52,894 bases of DNA, from NCBI GenBank assembly GCA_913049555.1, contig CAJWYM010000015.1, positions 1-52,894 on the forward strand, written 5' to 3'. The stretch comes from an uncultured Opitutia bacterium. GTDB taxonomy: Bacteria; Verrucomicrobiota; Verrucomicrobiia; Opitutales; CAJWYM01. The notes under the pieces are model-generated. The model worked only from the letters and a program-made list of their open reading frames with translations. It was not told where the DNA came from and ran no database searches. Below are positions 9,664 through 16,707 of the stretch, one piece after another. The position numbers were made by a program, and so were the translations under genes. Numbering within the stretch: position 1 is the stretch's first letter; every line of letters starts with the position of its first letter.

Positions 9664-9668
9664 TCAAT

Positions 9669-9992
9669 ATGAAAACTCAAGAAGCAGCCCATTGTCTAGC
9701 AGAATTAGGAAATGTAACTCGCTTACAAATCTACCGACTTCTTGTTAAAGCCGGAAAAAATGGATTGAGTGTTGGAGACATCCAATTGGCTCTAAATATT
9801 CCTGGTTCCACGCTCTCGCACCACATCCGTCGTTTGGCAAAAGTGAAGCTAATTGAACAAAACAAAGCAGGTAGAACAATCTTCTGCAAATCCCAATACA
9901 ATAAACTTCAAGAAATTATCGATTTTCTTGTTGATAAATGTTGTGAGGGAGAGGCTTGTTTGGAAAAAACAAAAATTTCCGCTTGCCAATAG
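9669..9992 (+). CDS. arsR: ArsR-family metalloid-responsive repressor
   Basis: A 107-residue winged helix-turn-helix repressor. The HTH spans roughly residues 33-56 (LSVGDIQLALNIPGSTLSHH) and is followed by the wing GRTIFC. The Cys-rich C-terminus, DKCCEGEACLEK, with Cys91, 92 and 97 plus Cys106, resembles As(III) sites of the C-terminal ArsR type, where arsenite releases the repressor from DNA. It lacks the CVCDLC motif of the E. coli plasmid type. The ATG at 9669 is preferred over an ATG at 9624 that lies inside the -10 element. The GAPDH gene follows after 54 bases. Confidence 0.88.
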   Translation: MKTQEAAHCLAELGNVTRLQIYRLLVKAGKNGLSVGDIQLALNIPGSTLSHHIRRLAKVKLIEQNKAGRTIFCKSQYNKLQEIIDFLVDKCCEGEACLEKTKISACQ

Positions 9993-10006
9993 AGCTTGTA
10001 CGAATT

Positions 10007-10042
10007 ATTTATTTCTATATTTTTAGAAATATAGAAATAAAT
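10007..10042 (+). promoter_or_regulatory. Perfect 16-bp inverted repeat in front of the GAPDH gene, probable ArsR operator
   Basis: The arm ATTTATTTCTATATTT at 10007-10022 is repeated exactly as its reverse complement at 10027-10042, with a 4-base TTAG loop. The repeat ends four bases before the GAPDH ATG at 10047. A bound repressor would cover the start region, and in RNA the hairpin would hide the start codon region. Its position directly after arsR makes it the best operator candidate. There is no T-tract of terminator type beyond the short ATTTTT that belongs to the leader. Confidence 0.6.
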
Positions 10043-10046
10043 TTTT

Positions 10047-11051
10047 ATGAGTATTAAAGTTGGAATCAATGGATTTGGAAGAATAGGCCGTCTCGTTTTA
10101 CGGGAGGGATGGGGGGAAGAGGTTGAATTTGTTCACATCAATGAATCGAATGGAGATCCAAGAAGCTCTGCTCATCTCCTTGAGTTTGATTCTGTTCATG
10201 GCCATTGGAAATTTCAAGTAGGCCACAATGAACAAAATCTATTTATTGAGGAACAATCTATTAGCCATAGTAGTTGTGAAAATCCTGCAGATGTAGACTG
10301 GGCCTCTATGGGAGTGGATATTGTTCTGGAATGTTCGGGTGCTTTTAGGACTCCCGAAACCCTTCAACCTTTCTTTGATAATGGAGTTAAAAAAGTAATC
10401 GTTGCTTGCCCAGTCAAAGAAGGCGCTTTAAATGTTGTCTATGGGATCAATGATCACCTATACGATCCTTTGGAGCACAATCTGCTGACAGCCGCATCCT
10501 GCACAACCAATTGCCTAGCTCCAGTAGTAAAAGTCATTCACGAAAACCTAGGAATTAAACATGGAGTCATTACTACGATTCACGATATCACTAATACGCA
10601 AACGATCGTAGATACCCACCACAAGGACTTGAGAAGAGCAAGAGCTAATAGCCTTTCTCTGATTCCAACCTCCACAGGCTCAGCAACGGCAATCACAATG
10701 ATCTATCCAGAGCTTAAAGGTCGTCTCAATGGACTTGCAGTTCGGGTTCCTATGCTGAATGCCTCTTTAACAGATTGTGTCTTTGAAATTGAAAAAAAAT
10801 CCTCTATAAAAGAAGTCAACGAGCTTCTGAAAGAAGCTTCAGAAACCTATCTGAAAGAGATTCTTGGATACGAAGAAAGACCGCTTGTATCCGTTGATTT
10901 CAAAAATGACAAACGCTCTTCTATCATTGATGCTCTTTCAACGATGGTCGTTGATGAAACCTGTGTAAAAATACTTGCTTGGTATGACAATGAGATTGGT
11001 TATGTAAATCGAATGTTTGAGCTCACTCTGAAGGTTGGTAAAAGCCTGTAG
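10047..11051 (+). CDS. ArsJ-associated glyceraldehyde-3-phosphate dehydrogenase
   Basis: A 334-residue GAPDH. It has the NAD motif NGFGRIGRL, the catalytic SCTTNC with Cys152, His179 in TTIHD, and the late [12 protein letters not shown]. The text [42 protein letters not shown] and HKDLRRARA matches the GAPDH subfamily found with ArsJ. In that pathway arsenate replaces phosphate, and ArsJ exports the resulting 1-arseno-3-phosphoglycerate. Position after arsR agrees. ArsJ, ArsC and ArsB/Acr3 are absent from this window: the next gene is on the other strand and unrelated. An ordinary glycolytic role is less likely but not excluded. Confidence 0.85.
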   Translation: MSIKVGINGFGRIGRLVLREGWGEEVEFVHINESNGDPRSSAHLLEFDSVHGHWKFQVGHNEQNLFIEEQSISHSSCENPADVDWASMGVDIVLECSGAFRTPETLQPFFDNGVKKVIVACPVKEGALNVVYGINDHLYDPLEHNLLTAASCTTNCLAPVVKVIHENLGIKHGVITTIHDITNTQTIVDTHHKDLRRARANSLSLIPTSTGSATAITMIYPELKGRLNGLAVRVPMLNASLTDCVFEIEKKSSIKEVNELLKEASETYLKEILGYEERPLVSVDFKNDKRSSIIDALSTMVVDETCVKILAWYDNEIGYVNRMFELTLKVGKSL

Positions 11052-11110
11052 GAATCCCGATAATAATTCTCAATAAAACCAGCAGAGAATAAAGAAGCGT
11101 TGATTTGGGT

Positions 11111-12220
11111 TTAAATCAGGCGACCTTCTAACAATCCTAATGGCAAAGCATCCGGTTGTTCAGGAAGAGAATCGATCTGAACATACTCCCCAAGCTTTGA
11201 AGATTTCTCAAAAGCATGCATAACTTCTAGGGCATGATAAGCCAACAAGCCATTAGCTCGGTGCTTGTGTTTGCCTTCAGAGAGAATCGCATAGGCCATA
11301 TCTGCAGCTCCAATACTTCGCGAATTTTCAACATAAGGATGGCTCAGTGATTGTTCCACCCACTCCTTATTGCTTGCTTTCCATAAATAAACGGGACCCC
11401 CAAATGTATTCGGGTCTGGAACTTGTAGAGAACCTTCAGTGCCATACAGCTCTATAGGTTTGTGACTGTGCGCTAAAACATCGAATGAAATGCATAGGTT
11501 GATATTGGCACCGGAATGAAACTCTAAGCTGGATGTGTAGTGAGTGGGAACTTCGACAGCCAATCGTTTTCCAAAATTGACCTTCCCAGTCACAACTCTT
11601 TCTTCAAATGCTTTGCTAGTGCTCGCAAACAGTCCTTTAACAGGACCCAATAAATTTACCAATGCGGTTATATAATAAGGTCCCAAATCGAACATGGGAC
11701 CACCGCCTAATTGATAGAAAAACGCAGGATTGGGGTGCCAATTCTCCGGTCCTCTTGACATCATAAAAGCAGTTCCACCAATCACCTCTCCCAACCATCC
11801 ATCATCGATAAGTTTGCGACAAGTTTGATTTCCAGCTCCCATAAAAGTATCTGGAGCACAGCCTACTAAAAGTCCCTTCTCTTGAGCTAGATCCAGGACC
11901 TCTTTTGCGTCTTCCAACTCGACCGATAAGGGTTTTTCGCAATGAACATGCTTCCCAGCATTCAAAGCTGCAAGACTGACTTCGGCATGGACGGCTGGAA
12001 TCGTTAAATTGATGATTAGCTGAACTTCCGAATTGGCAAGGATCTCCTCCACTGTTTGTGCTTCGCAATGATACTCTTCAGCTTTTGCTTTTGCAGCCTC
12101 CATGTTTAAGTCCGCGCAAGCAATCACATCGAGAACCTCCAACTTAAGAGCTCCTTTGAAATAAGCTTGAGAAATATTTCCGCAGCCGATGATTCCAACC
12201 TTCACTTTTTCATCAAACAT
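11111..12220 (-). CDS. Gfo/Idh/MocA family NAD(P)-dependent oxidoreductase
   Basis: A 369-residue sugar-type oxidoreductase. It has the N-terminal Rossmann motif VGIIGCGNIS at residues 8-17, the CEKPLS lysine motif around residues 94-99, and a C-terminal alpha/beta domain with GGGPMFDLGPYYITALVNLLG, which is characteristic of the family's substrate-binding half. Substrate is probably a sugar or inositol derivative but cannot be read from the sequence. It lies three bases downstream of a sugar isomerase/epimerase gene in the same direction, opposite an AraC-type regulator, which is a common carbohydrate-catabolism arrangement in Verrucomicrobiota. Confidence 0.88.
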   Translation of the reverse strand: MFDEKVKVGIIGCGNISQAYFKGALKLEVLDVIACADLNMEAAKAKAEEYHCEAQTVEEILANSEVQLIINLTIPAVHAEVSLAALNAGKHVHCEKPLSVELEDAKEVLDLAQEKGLLVGCAPDTFMGAGNQTCRKLIDDGWLGEVIGGTAFMMSRGPENWHPNPAFFYQLGGGPMFDLGPYYITALVNLLGPVKGLFASTSKAFEERVVTGKVNFGKRLAVEVPTHYTSSLEFHSGANINLCISFDVLAHSHKPIELYGTEGSLQVPDPNTFGGPVYLWKASNKEWVEQSLSHPYVENSRSIGAADMAYAILSEGKHKHRANGLLAYHALEVMHAFEKSSKLGEYVQIDSLPEQPDALPLGLLEGRLI

Positions 12221-12223
12221 GGA

Positions 12224-13033
12224 TTATTTCCCTCCTCTTGCAATTCCATTCGTTGTAAAATATAGATAACTCTCATGAATCGCTTCCATCATATCTCCCA
12301 CAAAAGAATCTAACTCAACGACAATGTATTTTGCATAAATTGCAGCTTTACTAGCCGCTTTTAAATCTACATCTCCGGTCCCAGCAGGTAAAAATGGTTT
12401 TCCTGGAACCACATCAACAAGAGCTTGTTGCGTTTTTACTTTTTGGGTGGGTCCCTCGAAGTTTAAAATACCATCTTTAAAATGGAAAATCTTTCCTCTA
12501 TCACCCATCTCATGAATAAAATCTACGGGGTTCAAGCCCACTTTCTGAACCCAGAAAAGATCCACCTCCCAAATAAGATTTTGAGGCGCATGTTCTAGAA
12601 AAAACTGATATCTCCACTGATCTCCTATTTTTTCCAAATCCCAATCATGATTGTGATAACCTAATGAGAGACCGTAAGGTTCTAGGTTCAAAGAGGCTTC
12701 TTGGTAAAGATCCGCCACATATTTTATATTGTCAAAACTATCAAAATTCTTTTTGGCCTCTGGGGGTCCTCCAGTAATTAAGTATTCCTGCTCCAACAAG
12801 AGAGCGTTTTCAATCACTTCATTCTTTTTGTCTCCAAGAGGCAGAGGAACATGACCACTCGGAACCTTCAAGCCCAAATCTTTAAATAAACGGGCTGCTT
12901 TCTCGATTGTAGTGCTTGGAAAACCAGCGGTTTCTACACAAGTAAATCCCATCTCTGCTAGAGATCGGACTGTGTTTTCAAAGGCACCCTCGTTGCGAAT
13001 ACTGTATAATTGAACGGATAATTCAGGTATCAT
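12224..13033 (-). CDS. Sugar phosphate isomerase/epimerase, AP endonuclease-2-like TIM barrel
   Basis: A 269-residue xylose-isomerase-like TIM barrel. Landmarks are SVQLYSIRNEG at the start, GYHNHDWDLE (residues about 147-156) with metal-ligand-type His, WEVDLFWVQKVG, and HFKDG, all typical of the IolE/Hyi-like family that binds a divalent metal. The start at 13033 (MIPELSVQLYS) is preferred over an ATG at 13090, which would add 19 hydrophobic residues unlike the family. It is the first gene of a two-gene unit with the Gfo/Idh/MocA oxidoreductase and is transcribed away from the AraC regulator. Confidence 0.85.
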   Translation of the reverse strand: MIPELSVQLYSIRNEGAFENTVRSLAEMGFTCVETAGFPSTTIEKAARLFKDLGLKVPSGHVPLPLGDKKNEVIENALLLEQEYLITGGPPEAKKNFDSFDNIKYVADLYQEASLNLEPYGLSLGYHNHDWDLEKIGDQWRYQFFLEHAPQNLIWEVDLFWVQKVGLNPVDFIHEMGDRGKIFHFKDGILNFEGPTQKVKTQQALVDVVPGKPFLPAGTGDVDLKAASKAAIYAKYIVVELDSFVGDMMEAIHESYLYFTTNGIARGGK

Positions 13034-13127
13034 AATAATAATAAATTGAGAAAAACGATTAAAATACAATGGTAACAGACTATTTTTCATTTTACTATTG
13101 ATAAAAACTATTATTTAATGAGAAATT
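13034..13127. promoter_or_regulatory. Divergent control region with three ACTATT direct repeats
   Basis: The 94 bases between the isomerase and araC-type genes must contain both promoters. The hexamer ACTATT occurs three times in the same orientation at 13079, 13094 and 13107, at spacings of 15 and 13 bases. AraC-family proteins often bind short direct repeats, so these are candidate half-sites for the adjacent regulator. The sequence is AT-rich, so chance repetition is possible. Confidence 0.3.
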
Positions 13128-13904
13128 ATGGAAACGACCTTAGAGTGGATTGGATTTTATACGAGCCCACCCGGAGGTTCTAAGTCTCCCTACGTAATTC
13201 GCAACAAATGCATTGTTTTTGAACTCATCACAGAAGGAGAAGTTTATTGCCCTGAAAATGATACGCTCCATGGGCCAGGAACAATCTTTGCACACACGGC
13301 TGGTCAAAAAACAGTCCATCAAGTAGAAGGAAAAAAACATTACTCCTGCATGACTGCAAAATTTAGTTGGGCAACTGCTCCGGATATCCGATGGTTAAGA
13401 AATTTTTACTGGAATGATAAAAGCTCATTTTTACAGTTTATTGAAGAAATGATTCAAGCATTTCATCATGAGGATATTGACAAATCCGTGCTCCAAGAGT
13501 TGATTTGGGGGCAGTTAAGATTTCGCTTGGAGCAGGAAAAACTAAAACGGGTAGAACGGGCACTTCCAAATAGAATTCATGCTATTTTAAACTATATCGA
13601 AAAAAATCATGCCAAAAACCTTGGAATTGAAACGATTGCCAATGAATTTGATCTCAGTGCTTCACACATTCACAACCTTTTTAGAGATCAATTCAACAAG
13701 TCCCCGCATCAATATCTGATCGATTATCGAATGCGAACTGCAAAATACAAGTTAGTGACCAGCAATGCCCCAATTAAATCTCTGTCCCAAAAAATTGGTT
13801 ACCAAAGTCACGAAAACTTTTGTCGAGCCTTTAAGAAACATTTTAAGGTGACTGCTGCAGCCTACCGAAAACAATACAAGCATTTTGACACAAAATTAAA
13901 ATAA
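13128..13904 (+). CDS. AraC-family transcriptional regulator
   Basis: A 258-residue regulator. The N-terminal half is a small cupin-like sensing domain (GEVYCPENDTLHGPGTIF). The C-terminal half holds the two HTH motifs of the AraC family: NLGIETIANEFDLSASHIHNLF near residues 164-185, and IKSLSQKIGYQSHENFCRAFKK followed by the FKVTAAAYRK ending. It probably senses a sugar and controls the divergent isomerase/oxidoreductase pair. The inducer is unknown. Confidence 0.9.
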   Translation: METTLEWIGFYTSPPGGSKSPYVIRNKCIVFELITEGEVYCPENDTLHGPGTIFAHTAGQKTVHQVEGKKHYSCMTAKFSWATAPDIRWLRNFYWNDKSSFLQFIEEMIQAFHHEDIDKSVLQELIWGQLRFRLEQEKLKRVERALPNRIHAILNYIEKNHAKNLGIETIANEFDLSASHIHNLFRDQFNKSPHQYLIDYRMRTAKYKLVTSNAPIKSLSQKIGYQSHENFCRAFKKHFKVTAAAYRKQYKHFDTKLK

Positions 13905-13991
13905 CTTTAGGGCTCCTACAAGGAAAGATTTGAGAAAATGCCTTCTTCTATTTTATTTAAGTTTATGGAAAGAAATTCTAAGTTAAAAATA

Positions 13992-14037
13992 TCTAGACAA
14001 TGCACCAATATTTTACTATTTTGGTGGATTGTCTAGA
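13992..14037. repeat. 17-bp near-perfect inverted repeat between araC-type gene and rpsA
   Basis: The arm TCTAGACAATGCACCAA (13992-14008) pairs with TTGGTGGATTGTCTAGA (14021-14037) with a single mismatch and a 12-base AT-rich loop. No T-tract follows on the plus strand, so it is a poor intrinsic terminator for the araC-type gene. It could be a protein-binding site or an RNA structure at the start of the rpsA transcript, about 185 bases before the rpsA ATG. Confidence 0.55.
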
Positions 14038-14123
14038 TTTAGGAATCTTCCTGATTCTAGCGATTCATTATAACCATAAAACCATCTAGTCGTGAGGCTG
14101 GCATGGAAAATAGAAGTGAGATG

Positions 14124-14155
14124 ATTCGTTCTTTGCAATTTGCAAAGCTACGAAT
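14124..14155 (+). promoter_or_regulatory. Hairpin in the rpsA leader
   Basis: ATTCGT-T-CTTTGCA / TGCAAAG-CT-ACGAAT forms a 6+7-bp stem with a small internal loop and a 3-base ATT apical loop, ending 65 bases before the rpsA start codon. In E. coli, S1 represses its own translation through a structured leader without a strong Shine-Dalgarno. The same logic is possible here, because this start (CATAAAAACT-ATG) also has none. The regulatory role is inference. Confidence 0.4.
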
Positions 14156-14220
14156 TGTTTCTAAACCAGTAAATATTAACATTCAACCCGTAGCTGGTAA
14201 CAGTTGTCGGCATAAAAACT

Positions 14221-15879
14221 ATGAGTTCAATCATGGAAGAATTACTCGCTGAGAGTACATTCGAAAAACTACTCGAAGGTTCTATTATTAAGGGAACCAT
14301 CACTGAGATCAAACAACACGAAGTAATCGTAGACTTTGGCGGAAAAGCAGAAGGTGCTGTTCCAAGTTCAGAGTTCATGGATATCGGAGAATTGCAAGTT
14401 GGATCTGAAATTGAAGTCTTTCTTGAAAAATTAGAAGACAAGAATGGCAATCCTATTTTGTCTTATGACAAAGCCGAGCAAAAGAAAAATTGGGAAAATA
14501 TTCTTAACACTTGCGAAGAGGGATCAATCATTCCTGGTCGTGTTAAATCCAAGGTTAAAGGCGGATTGATTGTCAGCATAGGAGTGGATTCTTTCCTACC
14601 TGCTTCTCAGATCGACATCACACCATCCAAAAACTTGGATCAGTATGTGGGTCAAACCTATGACTTTAAAGTTGTCAAAATCAACCAAGACAGAAAAAAC
14701 ATCGTGGTTTCTCGTCGTGAGTTGATTGAAGAACAAAGACAAAACAAGCGTCGCGAACTCCTTGCAGATGTAAAACCTGGAGACAGTCGCAAAGGAGTTG
14801 TTAAAAATATCACTGACTATGGTGCCTTCATAGATTTGGACGGCCTAGATGGACTTCTTCACATTACTGATATGAGCTGGGGTCGTATTTCGCATCCTAG
14901 CGAAATCCTCAAGCAAGGTGAAGAGATCAATGTTATGATTATTGAGGTAGATAGAGATCGTGAAAGAGTCTCCCTAGGCCTCAAACAATTGGAATCCAAC
15001 CCTTGGGATCGTATCGACGAGAAATATCCAATTGGCACCAAGATTCATGGCAAAGTGGTCAACTTGGTTCCTTATGGAGCATTTATAGAGCTAGAAGAGG
15101 GAGTAGAAGGCTTGGTTCACGTTACCGAGCTCTCATGGACCAAACGAATTTCAAAACCAAGTGAAATGCTCCGCATCGGAGAAGAAGTCGATGCAGTTGT
15201 AATTGGTATCCAGAAAGAGGAACAAAAAATATCTTTGGGAATTCGTCAATTGGATGTCAATCCTTGGGATATGGCTCGCCACAACTACCCATCAGGTGCT
15301 AGGGTTCGTGGAAAAGTTAGAAATCTCACTTCCTATGGTGCATTTATAGAGCTTGAAGAAGGGATTGATGGAATGGTTCACGTTTCTGACATGAGCTGGA
15401 CTCGCAAAGTAAATCATCCGAGTGAAGTTCTTAAGAAGAATGACGAAATTGATGCGATCGTTTTGGATGTAGATTCCGACAATCAAAGAATCTCACTGGG
15501 TATGAAGCAACTGCTAGAAGATCCATGGGATGACATTGAAGCCTACTTCAAAATTGGAGATGTGGTCACTGGCGAAGTCTCTAAGATCACTTCTTATGGT
15601 GCATTCGTTGGACTAAAAAATGACATCGATGGATTGATTCATATTAGCCAGATCAGCGAAAACCGTATCGAAAAGGTCAAAGATGCGATCAATGTAGACC
15701 AAGAGGTAGAGGCAAGAGTTATCAAAATAGACCGCGATGATCGTCGTATCGGTCTTTCCATAAAGGCTTGTAGCTACAGTCAAGACCAATTGGCTGCTGA
15801 GACCGCTGCTTATGACAGTTTGAATAGTGGGGGTGATTTGACAAGTTTGGGAGATATTCTAGACGAAGCAACTCGCTAA
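14221..15879 (+). CDS. rpsA: 30S ribosomal protein S1
   Basis: A 552-residue protein with six S1 (OB-fold) domains at about residues 18-84, 100-166, 188-256, 272-343, 357-428 and 444-515. Domains 3-6 each carry the YGAFIxL...GLxHxTDMSW pattern. S1 brings mRNA to the 30S subunit and is especially needed for leaders without Shine-Dalgarno, which dominate in this window. The first two domains are divergent, as usual for ribosome-bound S1. A strong terminator follows after about 36 bases, so it is probably monocistronic. Confidence 0.96.
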   Translation: MSSIMEELLAESTFEKLLEGSIIKGTITEIKQHEVIVDFGGKAEGAVPSSEFMDIGELQVGSEIEVFLEKLEDKNGNPILSYDKAEQKKNWENILNTCEEGSIIPGRVKSKVKGGLIVSIGVDSFLPASQIDITPSKNLDQYVGQTYDFKVVKINQDRKNIVVSRRELIEEQRQNKRRELLADVKPGDSRKGVVKNITDYGAFIDLDGLDGLLHITDMSWGRISHPSEILKQGEEINVMIIEVDRDRERVSLGLKQLESNPWDRIDEKYPIGTKIHGKVVNLVPYGAFIELEEGVEGLVHVTELSWTKRISKPSEMLRIGEEVDAVVIGIQKEEQKISLGIRQLDVNPWDMARHNYPSGARVRGKVRNLTSYGAFIELEEGIDGMVHVSDMSWTRKVNHPSEVLKKNDEIDAIVLDVDSDNQRISLGMKQLLEDPWDDIEAYFKIGDVVTGEVSKITSYGAFVGLKNDIDGLIHISQISENRIEKVKDAINVDQEVEARVIKIDRDDRRIGLSIKACSYSQDQLAAETAAYDSLNSGGDLTSLGDILDEATR

Positions 15880-15915
15880 GAGCGAAGATTCAAAAAATAT
15901 TAAAGTCATACAGAG

Positions 15916-15948
15916 GGCTGCTCACTTCCACGTGAGCAGCCTTTTTTT
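15916..15948 (+). terminator. Intrinsic terminator of rpsA
   Basis: GGCTGCTCAC and GTGAGCAGCC form a perfect GC-rich 10-bp stem with a 6-base loop (TTCCAC), followed immediately by seven T. It sits 37 bases after the rpsA stop codon and faces the plus strand. Confidence 0.93.
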
Positions 15949-16209
15949 GGATTGAATCCCCATTTCTTATCATCAATCACTGCTCCCTTGATTCTATAAG
16001 CGATCATAAGGATTTAACCTTTTTTGGACAAAGAAAGAAAACAGGATTGCCACCAATCAACATTTAAGCTACGAAAAGATTCCCTTTAGAAATTCCTTAT
16101 TCAAACAAGTATTGTAAAGAAAATTCATCCAACTTTTCTCCGAAATTCTAAAAAACCAATCTTAAAATTTTTTAAGGCTTCATAAATAAAGAAAAACATT
16201 GAGGACCCT

Positions 16210-16707
16210 ATGAATTTACAAATGGCAGTCAGTCACGCAAACGGATACCGAGAAATCGGTATGTTTTCTGATGCCATAAAAGTTCTTTCCAAACAACCCG
16301 AAGCAAATTTGAATCACAAAGCTGTAAAAGCTCAATTTGTTGCTATTTACACGGACACCAAAAACTGGAAGAAACTCCGTATTTATTCCCATCAACTACG
16401 GGTAGAATTTCCAACTGAGGTAAGTTGGTGGATCCAAGAAGCTTATGCACTCAGGAGGGAATCCACCAAGGGATTAGCAGCCGCTGAGGCATTGCTACTT
16501 GAGGCTCATAGTAATTTGAAAGGTGAAGCCATTGTTCCGTATAATCTAGCTTGCTATCGATGCGTTCAAGGAGACTTCAACGCCGCCTACAAATACATAA
16601 AAAAAGCCCTCACTTTAGATATCGAGTATTTAAAAATCGCTTTGAAAGACTCAGATCTACAAGCCATTTGGAGCCTAGTTGAAGGACATAAAGGTAAAAA
16701 TCAATAG
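16210..16707 (+). CDS. TPR-repeat protein of unknown function
   Basis: A 165-residue helical protein with tetratricopeptide-like repeats: a hairpin around residues 10-40 and clear TPR signatures in VPYNLACYRCVQGDFNAAYKY (about residues 113-133), followed by the consensus-like KKALTLD. No signal peptide or membrane segment. It probably mediates protein-protein contacts; no partner is evident. Unusually for this window, a good Shine-Dalgarno (GAGGA, 7 bases upstream) marks the ATG at 16210. Its last 7 bases overlap the convergent lipid A gene. Confidence 0.7.
   Translation: MNLQMAVSHANGYREIGMFSDAIKVLSKQPEANLNHKAVKAQFVAIYTDTKNWKKLRIYSHQLRVEFPTEVSWWIQEAYALRRESTKGLAAAEALLLEAHSNLKGEAIVPYNLACYRCVQGDFNAAYKYIKKALTLDIEYLKIALKDSDLQAIWSLVEGHKGKNQ

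Noticed and set aside
9446-9667. 73-residue minus-strand frame over the arsR promoter
   Set aside because: Overlaps the esterase end and the TATAAT element, and has no recognisable motif.
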